The notes under the pieces are model-generated. The model made no database searches, was not told the origin of the DNA, and saw only the letters and a list, made by a program, of their open reading frames with translations. 64,000 nt of DNA from Bryobacter sp964387685 (lineage in GTDB: Bacteria; Acidobacteriota; Terriglobia; Bryobacterales; Bryobacteraceae). How positions within the stretch are numbered: the stretch's first letter is position 1; each line of letters starts with the position of its first letter. Positions 16,865 to 26,209 of the stretch are shown one piece after another. The translations under genes were made by a program, and so were the position numbers. The stretch is from contig CAYLXK010000002.1 in the NCBI GenBank assembly GCA_964387685.1, forward strand, positions 124,001 through 188,000, in the 5' to 3' direction.

Positions 16865-19800
16865 CTACTGCTCGACAAACGCTAGGCGTCCGATTCGCAC
16901 GTCTTTTTCCACTGAGACCTTCATCGACGCGGCATCCCCTTCCAAACTTCCCGCATAGGGCGGCAACGCCTTACCGCCAATCGATACGCTCTGCCGCAGA
17001 CTCTTTCCCGCGATCGTCAGCTCTACCTCGATCTCTTCCACCTTGTCGAGCGCGACCTCGGTCGTTCCCGCCGGCGAGAGAAATTTCTTATCGGCGAATG
17101 CGAACTTCACATTCCCCACGCCCCAACCGATTCTCTTTACGCCCCCAAAAGGACCCTTGGCCGGCCGCAGCGTAAATGTGTACTTGCCCGCCAATCCCGC
17201 GCAGGGTAACGCGGTTGCCCGGGCGGCTCGGAAGCTGCCGCCGTCTCTCACAAAGCCCACGGTCGCCAACTCCTCCACTCCACATCCACTCTGGGCCTTG
17301 GCCGAACTCTTCTTCTCCCGCATTGCCACCGCCACCGGAAAAACCGTTCCGCCCTTGCCTGCCGTCGAAAAGCTGCCTTCGAAATTCTCGAAGCCTTCCT
17401 TGGCCACCGACACAGTCAACGGGCCCTCCGGGCAATCCGCTTTCACCGCACCTTTGGACTTGGCTTCGCTGCCTCCGTCCGGGCCGCAGCGCCAGCGTAC
17501 CGCCGAGTCGGGCGGCGCCTGGATTTCCACGTTCACGGGCAGCAAGTCAAGCTTGGCGTCCACGGGTTCGAACACGCGCCCATTCGGCGCTACCGTCACG
17601 CCCATCCTGGCTTTATAGCGCGGTGCGTTCACAATATCCACGCGATGGCTCCCCAAACCCACTGCCGCGATTTCGAAGGTCCCCGCCGCGCTAGCCCGGC
17701 CCGCCGTCTGCCCATCGATTCGAATCTCGGTGCCCGCCAGAGCATTTAAAAATCTCAGAGCGGCGCTCTTGGGCACTTCGCGCAGTTCCACATTCAAGGC
17801 TACGGTCTCGCGCGCCTTCACCGTCACTTGTTTTCGTTCGCCCTCAAAACCTTCCTTGGTCGGCACGATCGTATGTTCGCCCGCGCTCAATCCCTGCAGC
17901 AGCATGCAACCCTTCACCACCGGATACTTAGCCGCCGCGCCGTCCAGAATCACGCCAAAGCCTTCCTGATTGGCGCACAAGCGCAGGGCGCCAATGCGCG
18001 AGTTAAAGAAGAGGTGAATCGTCAGGCTGGGGAATGCGTTATTCTGCGCCACCAGATTCGTCACCACATTGGCGCCGTCCAGGAACTGCAGTCCGCGCGG
18101 TCCCCGAATCTTCATCGCCGCCGTCTTGTCCAGCACTTCTCCCTCGGCGGTCCGCATGCCGTTGACGTTCGTCCATAGCTCGGATTCTTCGCCCAGATTT
18201 GCCGCGGCAATGGTGTTTTGGCCCGCAGCCACGTTCACGATTTTCGGCATCGCCCCCGGGCTCACTTCCACGCTCACTTTGGCCACTGCCCCGTCTTTGG
18301 CAATCAGGATATTGTGCGTTCCCGCCGGCAACTCCGCCTCCAGGCGCTTACCCGTCACCGCGCCCAGGTTTTGTTCGTCCAACTTCACCTGCGCCCCGTC
18401 CCAGTCCGCCGAGATCAGCAGACGTGCGGGTAGGGCCGCCATCGCAGGCACCGGGAAGGCCACGCCCTTGGCGCCCGCCCCCACGTTTACGCGGCCGCTA
18501 AACGGTTCGAACCCGGCCCGGCTCACCACAATCGTGTGCTCGCCCGCGCTCAGTTGAATTTCCGCGCCGTCTCCCGCGCTCACCGGCTTCCCGTCGATCT
18601 CCAGCGTTGCTCCGGCCGCTAAGCCTTGTAGCCGCACGGTGCCGCTCGCTTCTCCCGCATTGGCGCTTTGCGTTTTCACCACGGTGCTGTCGGCTGAGCG
18701 CCTCCAGGCATAGATCGACCCGCCGATCAAGACTGCCGTAAAGATCACCAACGCGTACGTGGTCCACGGCGGGCCGCTGGACGGACCCTTTGGCTGGGAC
18801 GGCGGCGTAACCTTAGGCTTTGCCGGAGGCTGTGCTTCGTTCTTTTGTTCCGCCGCATTTTGCGCAGCGGCTGGCGCAGTAGCTGGCGCAGCGGGCGATT
18901 TGATGGGTGCTGCGACCGCTTCGGCTGCCGGCCCTCTCCGCTCTGGGCTGGGCGCCGGCGCCACAACGGGGATCGGCATCACTGAGGTCGCACCCAGAGG
19001 GTCGCCCATTCCGCTTCCCCGGGACAGCATACTCGGAGATTCCGCCACGCCCCCGGATACAGCCGCGCCAGCCACCGCCGCCATTGCCTTGGGCACCGGC
19101 ATCTGCCGCGTCGCCTCCGCCTGCGCGGGAGCGTGGTTGGGTTGCCCCGCCGGATAAATATCCTGCAGGTAGGCCAGACGCTCTTCGGCCTGGGCCGTAT
19201 GACCCTGGTCGGCACGCAGCTTGGACTTGGCCACTACATCGCGCACCGCCGCCAGACGATCCTGCAGCTTCTGCGTCCATTGCTCGATCTCGCGGTTATT
19301 CGGAAATTCCTTCGCCGCCGCCTGCAACACCGCCAATCGCCGCTCCAGATCCTGCTCATGCTCGGCGTACTGCATCAATTGCCCAAAGCGCAGTACCTTC
19401 ACGCGCGCCATGCCCTCTTCGGCCGTGGCCGCCAATCCTACAAAAAGCGGGTGACCCGGAAATGCGGCGATCGCCTGCTTGGCGGTGCCAAAGGCCTTGT
19501 CGAAAGCGCCCGCCGCCAAATGCCCATGAATCTCAAAACGATAGCGTTCCACGGTCGCGTAGGCCCGCTCGGCCTCCGCCAGAAAGTCCCGGAAGTTCGC
19601 TCCGCTCCCCGAGCCGGTCTCCGGCGCCTCGTTCTCTAGCTCCAGGACTCGCCGCAGCATGCCAATCGCCGTCGCAAACTCCCGCGCGTCGAAGGCCTCC
19701 CGGCCCGCCTTATAAAGTTCGTCCTTCTCGCGCCGCGCCGACTTGTAGGATTCCTCCCGCAACTCGAGATGCTGCAACAGCCCCAGCGCCTCGGCGTGCT

Positions 19801-21043
19801 TGGGCTCCGTCGCCAGCACCATCTCGAGCGACTGCCGCGCCCGCGGATAATCGTGGCCTTCCAACTCCCGCTTGGCCCGCATCAAATGCTCGTTCAAGCG
19901 CCGCTGGGTGATCTTTTCTTCCACCACCTGCTTGAGCTCCAGCGCCTTCATGTGCGTGGGCGAATTCCGCAGGATCCACTGGATTTCGTCCAGCGCCAGA
20001 TCGTATTCTTCGTAATCGATCCCGCGCTGCGCACTGCTTAACCGCTTGCCGATTTCCCGCTGCTGAATCGCCTCGTCCGCCTTATGCCGCAGCGGACCCA
20101 CCTGCGGATCGACGAATCCCGCCTCTTCAATGTCCCGCAGCACGTCCCGCGCCAATTCGTAGTTCTCTAAATCGAAGGCCTCCCGCGCCCGCTGCACCCG
20201 CGTCTGAATGCGGTTCGGGTCCAAGGCCTCGATCGCCTCGTTGCGCAACGCGCGGCTTAGCATTTGCGCAAATTCACTGGCGCTCGCCCAGCGATGCTGC
20301 GGCCGTTTTGCCATCGATTTCGCAATCACCTTGCTCACCGCGGGCGGCACTGCCGGGTTCAAAACGTGCACCGGCGTGGCAATGCCTTCCCGAATCTGGC
20401 GGAAAACTTCCGTTTGGTCCGGACCTGAAAACGGTTTCTTCTGCGTCAGCGATTCGTAGCACACCACCGCGAGCGAAAACAAATCCGAACTCGCCGAGCA
20501 CTGGCTCCCCATCGTCTGCTCCGGTGACATGTAGCTTTCGGTCCCTATCACCAGCCCCGTGGTTCCGCCCGCCAATTGTGCGATGCCGAAATCGATCAGC
20601 TTCACCGACCCGTTGTTGAGCACAAATATATTGCTTGGCTTAATGTCCCGATGCACCAATTGCAATTCGTGGATCGCCTGCAGGCCCTCGGCCACCCGAA
20701 TCGCCAGGTCCACCACCTTCTCCACCGGCAGCGGCGCGTTGGATAGGGCCAAGATCTGGGCCAGCGTCTGCCCCCGCAGCAACGGCATGACAAAAAACGG
20801 GCGTGAGCTGCCGTTTTCTTCGTACTCGCCGCTATCGTAAATCTCAATCACATTGGCATGATTGAGGTTAGCGATCATCCGCCATTCGCGCCGGAATAAC
20901 TGCAAGGCTTTGGCGTTATCCATATCCGCCAAGGATTTAATGGCGACTTCCCGCCCCATTTCCCGGTCAAAGGCCCGGTAAACGCGCCCCATACCGCCGC
21001 TGCCAATAATCTCGCGAACTTCGTAACGGCCTTTGATCAACAT
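16865..21043 (-). CDS. Ser/Thr kinase with TPR-like and PEGA repeats
   Basis: A 1392-residue membrane kinase. Order of parts: kinase domain (1-270; GSGGMG at 14-19, Lys36, HRD 131-133, DFG 151-153), a helical TPR-like region (about 280-640), a Pro/Ala-rich linker, one transmembrane helix (about 760-780), several extracytoplasmic PEGA domains (about 800-1240, with the GEHTIVxxxxGFE pattern repeated) and a C-terminal beta-rich domain of about 130 residues that I do not recognise. All catalytic residues are intact. PEGA domains are thought to bind the cell envelope, so this may couple envelope state to cytoplasmic phosphorylation. No Shine-Dalgarno precedes the ATG. The start is supported by the canonical kinase beginning RYEVREIIG. 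Confidence 0.95.
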   Translation of the reverse strand: MLIKGRYEVREIIGSGGMGRVYRAFDREMGREVAIKSLADMDNAKALQLFRREWRMIANLNHANVIEIYDSGEYEENGSSRPFFVMPLLRGQTLAQILALSNAPLPVEKVVDLAIRVAEGLQAIHELQLVHRDIKPSNIFVLNNGSVKLIDFGIAQLAGGTTGLVIGTESYMSPEQTMGSQCSASSDLFSLAVVCYESLTQKKPFSGPDQTEVFRQIREGIATPVHVLNPAVPPAVSKVIAKSMAKRPQHRWASASEFAQMLSRALRNEAIEALDPNRIQTRVQRAREAFDLENYELARDVLRDIEEAGFVDPQVGPLRHKADEAIQQREIGKRLSSAQRGIDYEEYDLALDEIQWILRNSPTHMKALELKQVVEEKITQRRLNEHLMRAKRELEGHDYPRARQSLEMVLATEPKHAEALGLLQHLELREESYKSARREKDELYKAGREAFDAREFATAIGMLRRVLELENEAPETGSGSGANFRDFLAEAERAYATVERYRFEIHGHLAAGAFDKAFGTAKQAIAAFPGHPLFVGLAATAEEGMARVKVLRFGQLMQYAEHEQDLERRLAVLQAAAKEFPNNREIEQWTQKLQDRLAAVRDVVAKSKLRADQGHTAQAEERLAYLQDIYPAGQPNHAPAQAEATRQMPVPKAMAAVAGAAVSGGVAESPSMLSRGSGMGDPLGATSVMPIPVVAPAPSPERRGPAAEAVAAPIKSPAAPATAPAAAQNAAEQKNEAQPPAKPKVTPPSQPKGPSSGPPWTTYALVIFTAVLIGGSIYAWRRSADSTVVKTQSANAGEASGTVRLQGLAAGATLEIDGKPVSAGDGAEIQLSAGEHTIVVSRAGFEPFSGRVNVGAGAKGVAFPVPAMAALPARLLISADWDGAQVKLDEQNLGAVTGKRLEAELPAGTHNILIAKDGAVAKVSVEVSPGAMPKIVNVAAGQNTIAAANLGEESELWTNVNGMRTAEGEVLDKTAAMKIRGPRGLQFLDGANVVTNLVAQNNAFPSLTIHLFFNSRIGALRLCANQEGFGVILDGAAAKYPVVKGCMLLQGLSAGEHTIVPTKEGFEGERKQVTVKARETVALNVELREVPKSAALRFLNALAGTEIRIDGQTAGRASAAGTFEIAAVGLGSHRVDIVNAPRYKARMGVTVAPNGRVFEPVDAKLDLLPVNVEIQAPPDSAVRWRCGPDGGSEAKSKGAVKADCPEGPLTVSVAKEGFENFEGSFSTAGKGGTVFPVAVAMREKKSSAKAQSGCGVEELATVGFVRDGGSFRAARATALPCAGLAGKYTFTLRPAKGPFGGVKRIGWGVGNVKFAFADKKFLSPAGTTEVALDKVEEIEVELTIAGKSLRQSVSIGGKALPPYAGSLEGDAASMKVSVEKDVRIGRLAFVEQ

Positions 21044-21078
21044 AAGGGGGAGTCTTGAGATTTATCATACTGGCATAC

Positions 21079-21130
21079 ACTAGTAAACTCACAAACTAGT
21101 AGTACTATCTAAACTCCAAAGTTTACTAGC
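21079..21130. promoter_or_regulatory. Repeat-rich divergent control region
   Basis: In the 108-bp gap between the PEGA kinase and peptidase genes, CTAGTAAACT (21080-21089) is repeated inverted as AGTTTACTAG (21120-21129). Two ACTAGT palindromes lie at 21079-21084 and 21095-21100, and AAACT recurs as a direct repeat. The region is AT-rich against a GC-rich background. A TATGAT on the minus strand (21069-21064) could be the kinase -10. It looks like an operator for an unknown regulator. Confidence 0.5.
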
Positions 21131-21151
21131 ACTTCCGCCGATACTCTGCCC

Positions 21152-21814
21152 ATGACCCCGCTGCTCCTGCTCCCCTTGCTGCTCCAGGATGCCCAGACCT
21201 CTTCGCCCGATTTGGCTCTCCACTATCCCAGCGCGCAAGTGTCCTCCGGCGTAGCCCGGGAGATGCTGGACGCCCTCGACGAAGAGTACGCGCGCGTCCG
21301 CCACGATCTGGGCTGCGTGATCGGCTCTAAGATCACGGCCATCGTGATCCCGCTCGCCACCTGGGAACAGATGGGCCATTCTCCTTGGTCCGGCGGACTC
21401 TTCGACGGGCGCATCCAGGTGCCGCTGGTCTATGAACGCTCCCGCGTCGGCCCCAAAATGCGCGAGGTTTTCGCTCATGAAATCGTCCACGCCTGCATTG
21501 CGCGTCTTGGCAAGCACCCCACGTGGCTGCATGAGGGCCTCGCGCAGTACCTGAGCGGGGTCCGCCTCTCGAACGACAACAAGCGTATCCTGCGCCAGGC
21601 CGTGGCTGCGGGCAAATTGCCAGGCCTGGAGCGTCTGGCCGGGCCCTGGGGCCACTTCAGCGCCGCGCAGGCCTCGACGGCCTACGCCTACGGGTTACTG
21701 GCCGCCGAGTCCCTCATCGAAGCTGAAGGCATGGAGGCGGTCCGCCAGACGCTCAAACAGCCTGCGCAGGTTCCCGCCCTCACCGCACGGCTGAACTCTC
21801 GGCTTAAGGAATAG
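21152..21814 (+). CDS. Peptidase MA-like metalloprotease, exported
   Basis: A 220-residue protein with a short hydrophobic N-terminus and a gluzincin active site: HEIVH (His109, Glu110, His113) and, 14 residues later, WLHEGLAQY supplying the third ligand Glu128. This is the peptidase MA family pattern. It is probably a periplasmic zinc protease or an inactive-scaffold relative; substrate unknown. Divergent from the PEGA kinase across a repeat-rich gap. The 3' end overlaps the next, convergent gene by 11 bp. Confidence 0.85.
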   Translation: MTPLLLLPLLLQDAQTSSPDLALHYPSAQVSSGVAREMLDALDEEYARVRHDLGCVIGSKITAIVIPLATWEQMGHSPWSGGLFDGRIQVPLVYERSRVGPKMREVFAHEIVHACIARLGKHPTWLHEGLAQYLSGVRLSNDNKRILRQAVAAGKLPGLERLAGPWGHFSAAQASTAYAYGLLAAESLIEAEGMEAVRQTLKQPAQVPALTARLNSRLKE

Positions 21815-22691
21815 TGATGCCCACTGCCGCGGCGAAGACCGGCCGCTCCGCCGTCGTCATCCACGCCTCCAGGGTATAGCGTCCGGCTTTCGGCCTCGGC
21901 ACATTCACCCTTTGCAACCAGTCTCCGTAGAACACCGTAGTGTGCTCGGCGGGCGCGAAGACTAGCCCCTCGCTCCAGGTGTACACCACGGCGCCGTTAG
22001 AATCGCGCAGAAGGATGTCGTATTCCTGCGCACTGGGAAAGCGCAGGGTCACTTCCTCCAAGGAGTTGCTGGCCAAACGAAGAAATACCTCCAGATAGTC
22101 CCGGCCTTCGACGGAAGCGGCGCTAACGGTGAAGTTGCCGGCGGGCAAAGCTTCGATGACTCTCTTGCCCACTCGTGCCCGCACGAGGTCGAAATGGCGC
22201 GGTCCGGCTATGCTGCTTTTTACGCGTCGCAGCATCCCGATGTTTTCGGCGAACTGTTCCAGCTCCACGCCCTCGTCGGCGCAGCCGAACGAGCGGTAGC
22301 GGACATCCACCGTGCCGTAGCGTCCGGCCCCGCCTTCAAATCGCCCGGGCTCGTTTTGCCGCTGTCCTTCCTGGTCGCAGGGCCGAAAGGGTGCTTGCCA
22401 CCAGGCCCCGCGCGCCTCCTCCAAGGAGAGTAGGGTCTCGTCTTGTTCGCGCTCGCCGTTCCACCACACCAACGATCCGTGCTCGTCATAGCGGACCCAT
22501 AGCCGCTCGGACACGTATCCGCTCAAGGAATGATATTCCCGGCCGTCAATGTAGGCGGGTTGACTGACCCGGATCTGGAACTCGACTCCGGTCTTGGCTT
22601 CCCGGTAGGTCCAGGAATTGCCGTTTGCTAAGGGCAGCGGTTCAGCTTGCACGGACAAAACCGCGAAGAAGGTTAGAAGTAAAGCTTTCAT
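21804..22691 (-). CDS. Secreted protein with C-terminal BsuPI-like domain
   Basis: A 295-residue protein with a clear signal peptide (1-16). The C-terminal 100 residues (LRFPSAQEYDILLRDSNG...VVYTWSEGLVF...GRYTLEAWMTT) match the layout of BsuPI/intracellular protease-inhibitor domains. The N-terminal part is unrecognised. It follows the polyferredoxin gene on the same strand after 33 bp and may be co-transcribed. The assignment of the C-terminal domain is by pattern only. Confidence 0.75.
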   Translation of the reverse strand: MKALLLTFFAVLSVQAEPLPLANGNSWTYREAKTGVEFQIRVSQPAYIDGREYHSLSGYVSERLWVRYDEHGSLVWWNGEREQDETLLSLEEARGAWWQAPFRPCDQEGQRQNEPGRFEGGAGRYGTVDVRYRSFGCADEGVELEQFAENIGMLRRVKSSIAGPRHFDLVRARVGKRVIEALPAGNFTVSAASVEGRDYLEVFLRLASNSLEEVTLRFPSAQEYDILLRDSNGAVVYTWSEGLVFAPAEHTTVFYGDWLQRVNVPRPKAGRYTLEAWMTTAERPVFAAAVGITIP

Positions 22692-22724
22692 AACCGACCA
22701 CGCGAGGCGTAGACGAAAATCGGC

Positions 22725-24764
22725 TCAGGCGTTCTGAATCTGTACTAGCTTGGCCGATTCTGCCGGGGACGAAAAGGACAGCACGTCCATCGGGCACACC
22801 GTAATGCAAATTCCGCAGCCGATGCAGCACGAGTTCGCGTTGTTTAATTCTTGCTGGTTCAAGGCAAACTTCATCACGTCGATGCCGACCTGGCAGTTCC
22901 GCGTGCATTCCCCGCAGGAAATGCACTTGTCATTGGCGGAGATCGCAAAACGGCTCCAGCGCATCCGCGTATAAAACGCACTGAAAATCTCCATCAGCTT
23001 CGCCAGCGGACACCAATAGCGGCACCACACCTTCCCGCCCAAAAACGGATACAGCGCCACGGGGATAATCCCTACCAGCCACGTATCCACGATCAGCCGG
23101 TAGTATTTGATTCCTTGCCCGGCGGGCTCGCGGAACGCCCGCACGGCGTCCTGGCCCCAGAGCAGCAGGCTCACTCCCACGGCCACGGCCAACACCACGG
23201 CATTCATCTGTTCCCACTTGCGCGCAGTGGAGCCCTTCGGCGCCAAGTGCCGCCAGCGGTCGCCCAAGGTTTCCGCGAGTCCACCGCAGCCGCAAATCCA
23301 GGTGCAGTAGCGCTTCCCCTGAAAGAGCACCAACACGGGGATGATCACAAAACTGAGGATGATTCCCCATACAAGCCAGACGTCGTGCGGGTTGCCCGAA
23401 AACGTGTAAAAGAATAACGGCCACGCGTAGACCAGCCCGTAGCTGCGCCAGGCGTTGCCGGCGAAGTCGGGGTCTTTAGCCAGGCTCTCGCCCACCCATT
23501 GGTACTTCACCGCCCACTGAAACAGGAACTCCGGGATCAGGAAGAAAAAGGTCCACTGAAAAAAGATCAGGCTCGAAAAACGCCACACCTGAAAACGGTC
23601 TTTGCGGTCGAAGCCCCAACGCTTCATCGCCTGCAAACCAAAGATCGTCACCACCGCCGTGTAGAGCACCGTGTACCAAAAGCTCCAGCCGCGGCCGAAG
23701 AAGCTCAGCGCCTCGTAGCCCCAGCCGGTAAAGGGCCAGAACTCCTCGCCCTTGCCGTACTTGATGCCGTAGATTGAATAGGCCACCGCGAAGGTGATCA
23801 ACAAGGCCAACCAGCGCTTCCAGGTCCATTCGCTTTCCAGGCGCAGTCCCAAACGCTTGAGGAAGTCCACCGGCACATCCGCGCCGATCAACACGTAGAC
23901 GGCATCGTAGCCGAGCGGATCTTCGAAGCCCCTGATGTTGTGCTTCAACTTCACTTCGACGCTCGATTCGGCAAGCGCTTTCCGGTTCCGTGCATTGGCC
24001 CGGTTGATGGCTTCGCCCCGGTACGAAAGGGTGACCCGGTTATGCTGGCTCAGCGTGACGGCCGCCTCGACCGCGGAGTCGCCGCCGCCCACGACCAAAA
24101 TGCTCTCCCCACGGTGAATGTTGGGGTTGTAGAGCCGGTGCATCACGCGCGGATGGTCTTCGCCCGGCACGCCGAGTTCGCGTGGATTGCCCCGCACCCC
24201 GCTCGCCACCACAACAAACCTCGCCTCCACCTGGCCCGCCGTCGTTTCCAGACGCAAAGGGCTCCCCTCCTGAAGGCCCGTCACTTCCACGCCTTCCCGC
24301 ACCTCCAACCCCGCCTCTTCGGCCTGCTTCCGCCAAGTGGCAATCAGCTCATCCTTGGTGTTTTCTTCAAAGCGCAAGGCGGAAGGATTGGCAATCTCTT
24401 TTGGCTCGTCGTAAATCCATTTGCCTTGCGGAAAGTTCACGAAGGTCGCCGCCAGTTGCGCCTTCTCCAACACCACAATGCGGTGTCCAAGCTCTTTCAG
24501 CCTCAGCGCGACGGCAAGCCCCGAGGCGCCCGCGCCGACAATGGCCACGTCGTAGGGAGCGCTATGGGTGAATTGCAGACGCTGCGCCAGATGCTTCGCT
24601 AGTTTTTCGCCTTGCTCAAGGGCTAGCTTGACCACAGGCGCACCAGCCAGGTCGCCAACCACATAAACGCCTTCTACCGAACTCTCAAAATTCTCCCCAA
24701 GGTGCGGCCGCGGCGTTGGCATGGCCGCGGAGGCGAAAATTCTACTTAACCCTAACAATTCCAT
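22725..24764 (-). CDS. Membrane flavoprotein fused to NapH-type polyferredoxin
   Basis: A 679-residue electron-transfer protein. Residues 30-60 (VYVVGDLAGAP...) look like the C-terminal FAD-binding GD segment of a thioredoxin-reductase-like enzyme, but they precede the N-terminal FAD motif GAGASG (77-82) and the NAD(P) motif GGGDS (226-230), suggesting a circular permutation. From 315 on there are about five or six membrane helices, with CxxxCxC at 487-493 and CxxxCP at 581-586 as in NapH/RdxA/NosR-type proteins. Two [4Fe-4S] motifs follow: C614/617/620/624 and C647/650/653/657. It should move electrons between NAD(P)H/FAD and membrane or periplasmic partners. The physiological partner is not visible nearby. 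Confidence 0.9.
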   Translation of the reverse strand: MELLGLSRIFASAAMPTPRPHLGENFESSVEGVYVVGDLAGAPVVKLALEQGEKLAKHLAQRLQFTHSAPYDVAIVGAGASGLAVALRLKELGHRIVVLEKAQLAATFVNFPQGKWIYDEPKEIANPSALRFEENTKDELIATWRKQAEEAGLEVREGVEVTGLQEGSPLRLETTAGQVEARFVVVASGVRGNPRELGVPGEDHPRVMHRLYNPNIHRGESILVVGGGDSAVEAAVTLSQHNRVTLSYRGEAINRANARNRKALAESSVEVKLKHNIRGFEDPLGYDAVYVLIGADVPVDFLKRLGLRLESEWTWKRWLALLITFAVAYSIYGIKYGKGEEFWPFTGWGYEALSFFGRGWSFWYTVLYTAVVTIFGLQAMKRWGFDRKDRFQVWRFSSLIFFQWTFFFLIPEFLFQWAVKYQWVGESLAKDPDFAGNAWRSYGLVYAWPLFFYTFSGNPHDVWLVWGIILSFVIIPVLVLFQGKRYCTWICGCGGLAETLGDRWRHLAPKGSTARKWEQMNAVVLAVAVGVSLLLWGQDAVRAFREPAGQGIKYYRLIVDTWLVGIIPVALYPFLGGKVWCRYWCPLAKLMEIFSAFYTRMRWSRFAISANDKCISCGECTRNCQVGIDVMKFALNQQELNNANSCCIGCGICITVCPMDVLSFSSPAESAKLVQIQNA

Positions 24765-24800
24765 GAGAGCTTCCCCTTACAAAAGGCACTAAGTCACTAG

Positions 24801-25268
24801 ATGCCCATCCATCGAGTACTACGCGCCGAACTGATCCTGCTTCTCATCATCGCTCTGTTTGCGGCCAACGCCGCTTCGAGCGAAGCCGAGTACATTGGCG
24901 GGACGCTTCCCGACTTCAAAGCAGGTACCGACGGAAAGCTCGAAATGGGCCAGACCGATATCCTCCGTTATGGAGGCAAAGCGCAGAAGATCGAGATCGA
25001 TTACGCCCAAGTCCGCTCCATCGAGTACGGCCAAAAAGTAGACCGGCGTTATCTTGAAGCCGTGCTCGTTTCGCCTTTATTCCTGCTCAGCAAGAAAAGA
25101 GCTCATTTTCTCACCATTCATTTTCGCGACGGCAAAGGCATCGACCAAGCCATGGTGCTACGGATTCCGAAGTCCGCTGTCCGCCCGACATTGGCTAGCC
25201 TGGAAGCCCGCACGGGCCTTAAGGTGAAAGTGCAAGACGATGAAGCAAGGAAGGCGTACCGCAGCTAG
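24801..25268 (+). CDS. Hypothetical exported protein
   Basis: A 155-residue protein with an N-terminal hydrophobic signal segment (9-26), followed by a small beta-rich domain. I do not recognise the family. It overlaps the following gene by 29 bp, so they are probably co-expressed. No Shine-Dalgarno is seen before the ATG. Confidence 0.7.
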   Translation: MPIHRVLRAELILLLIIALFAANAASSEAEYIGGTLPDFKAGTDGKLEMGQTDILRYGGKAQKIEIDYAQVRSIEYGQKVDRRYLEAVLVSPLFLLSKKRAHFLTIHFRDGKGIDQAMVLRIPKSAVRPTLASLEARTGLKVKVQDDEARKAYRS

Positions 25269-25857
25269 ACAGCTCCTGCTCGGGTTCACGTTATCGAACC
25301 TGCAAGCAGCCGAAGAATCGAAGCCGCCCCCAACTTTGATTCCGAGCCCCCTAGACGAAGGTTTGACGCAACTGCTGCGCATCCGCCGCCTCCATATCGA
25401 GGCGCTCACGGGTGGCGAGGCGGCCAGCCAGATTCGCGACATGATCATCGCCGCCATTCAGTCCTCAGGCCTCTTTGCGATTACGGAGAATTCCGAGCGC
25501 GCCGACGCCTTTCTTCGCGGCACGGCCGAGGATCTGGTCTTTCAGGAACAGTTTCAATCCAGCGAATCCATCGGCATCCGCAGCGGCCTCACGACGGGCC
25601 GCAGTTCCGAGCGTGTGGCCGCCAATCTCGGCGTCACCAATACGGAAAACACCCGCATTCAGGAGCGCAAGCACGAAGCTGTCGCCGCCGTCCGCATCGT
25701 GAACAAAGAGGGTGATGTACTGTGGTCCACCACCCAGGAGAGTCTAGGCGCCAAGCATCGCGGCGCCTCGGCCGATGTGGCCGAAAAGATCACCCGCCAA
25801 TTGCGCAGCGACGTGGAAAGAGCGCGGAAGCTCCCCGTCGCCAAAGCTTCCAACTAG
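25240..25857 (+). CDS. Hypothetical exported protein, stress- or lipoprotein-like
   Basis: A 205-residue protein starting with a basic, hydrophobic signal-like segment. The middle part (LHIEALTGGEAASQIRDMI...IQSSGLFAITENSERADAFLRG) resembles periplasmic domains in which two or more subunits each compute a per-strain value, as in CsgG/DUF-type proteins, but the identification is weak. Overlaps the previous gene by 29 bp. Function unknown. Confidence 0.7.
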   Translation: MKQGRRTAARQLLLGFTLSNLQAAEESKPPPTLIPSPLDEGLTQLLRIRRLHIEALTGGEAASQIRDMIIAAIQSSGLFAITENSERADAFLRGTAEDLVFQEQFQSSESIGIRSGLTTGRSSERVAANLGVTNTENTRIQERKHEAVAAVRIVNKEGDVLWSTTQESLGAKHRGASADVAEKITRQLRSDVERARKLPVAKASN

Positions 25858-26209
25858 CGGTAGGGCTTCCGGATCGCGAGCCAACGGAACTGACGAGGCT
25901 TCGGGAATGCGGCAAAACGTCGGCCTTGCGATAGGAAGTCGAAACAACCCGCGCGGGCCTAGTGCTTTGCGATTGCCTCGAACGCTGCGAATTGTTCGGG
26001 ACTTGGTTTGAGGGCCGCGTCACGTTGTGTCGAAAGAAGCCAACGTGGGGTGCTAAGCATCGCTCTTTTCCATCCCCAATACTATGCTTAGCGAAAGCCG
26101 GAAAACGGCGAAACGGCCGTGCCGAAGCATTGTGGCCCGCGTTTAGCGGCCTCGGCAAAGAAAGACGAAGCGAGTGCTTCTTCCGTGAATGGTTGGCTAA
26201 GGTGGGGTG
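25858..26209. repeat. Gene-free stretch with a possible mobile-element relic
   Basis: No supportable gene in 352 bp. GTGGGGTGCTA occurs at 26045-26055 and 26202-26212 as an 11-bp direct repeat. AGCCAAC (26038-26044) and its reverse complement GTTGGCT (26192-26198) lie at the ends of the same segment. Inside, GCTAAGCAT (26052-26060) pairs with ATGCTTAGC (26084-26092). This could be a small non-autonomous element or a repeat family; it needs a genome-wide copy search. Confidence 0.4.
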
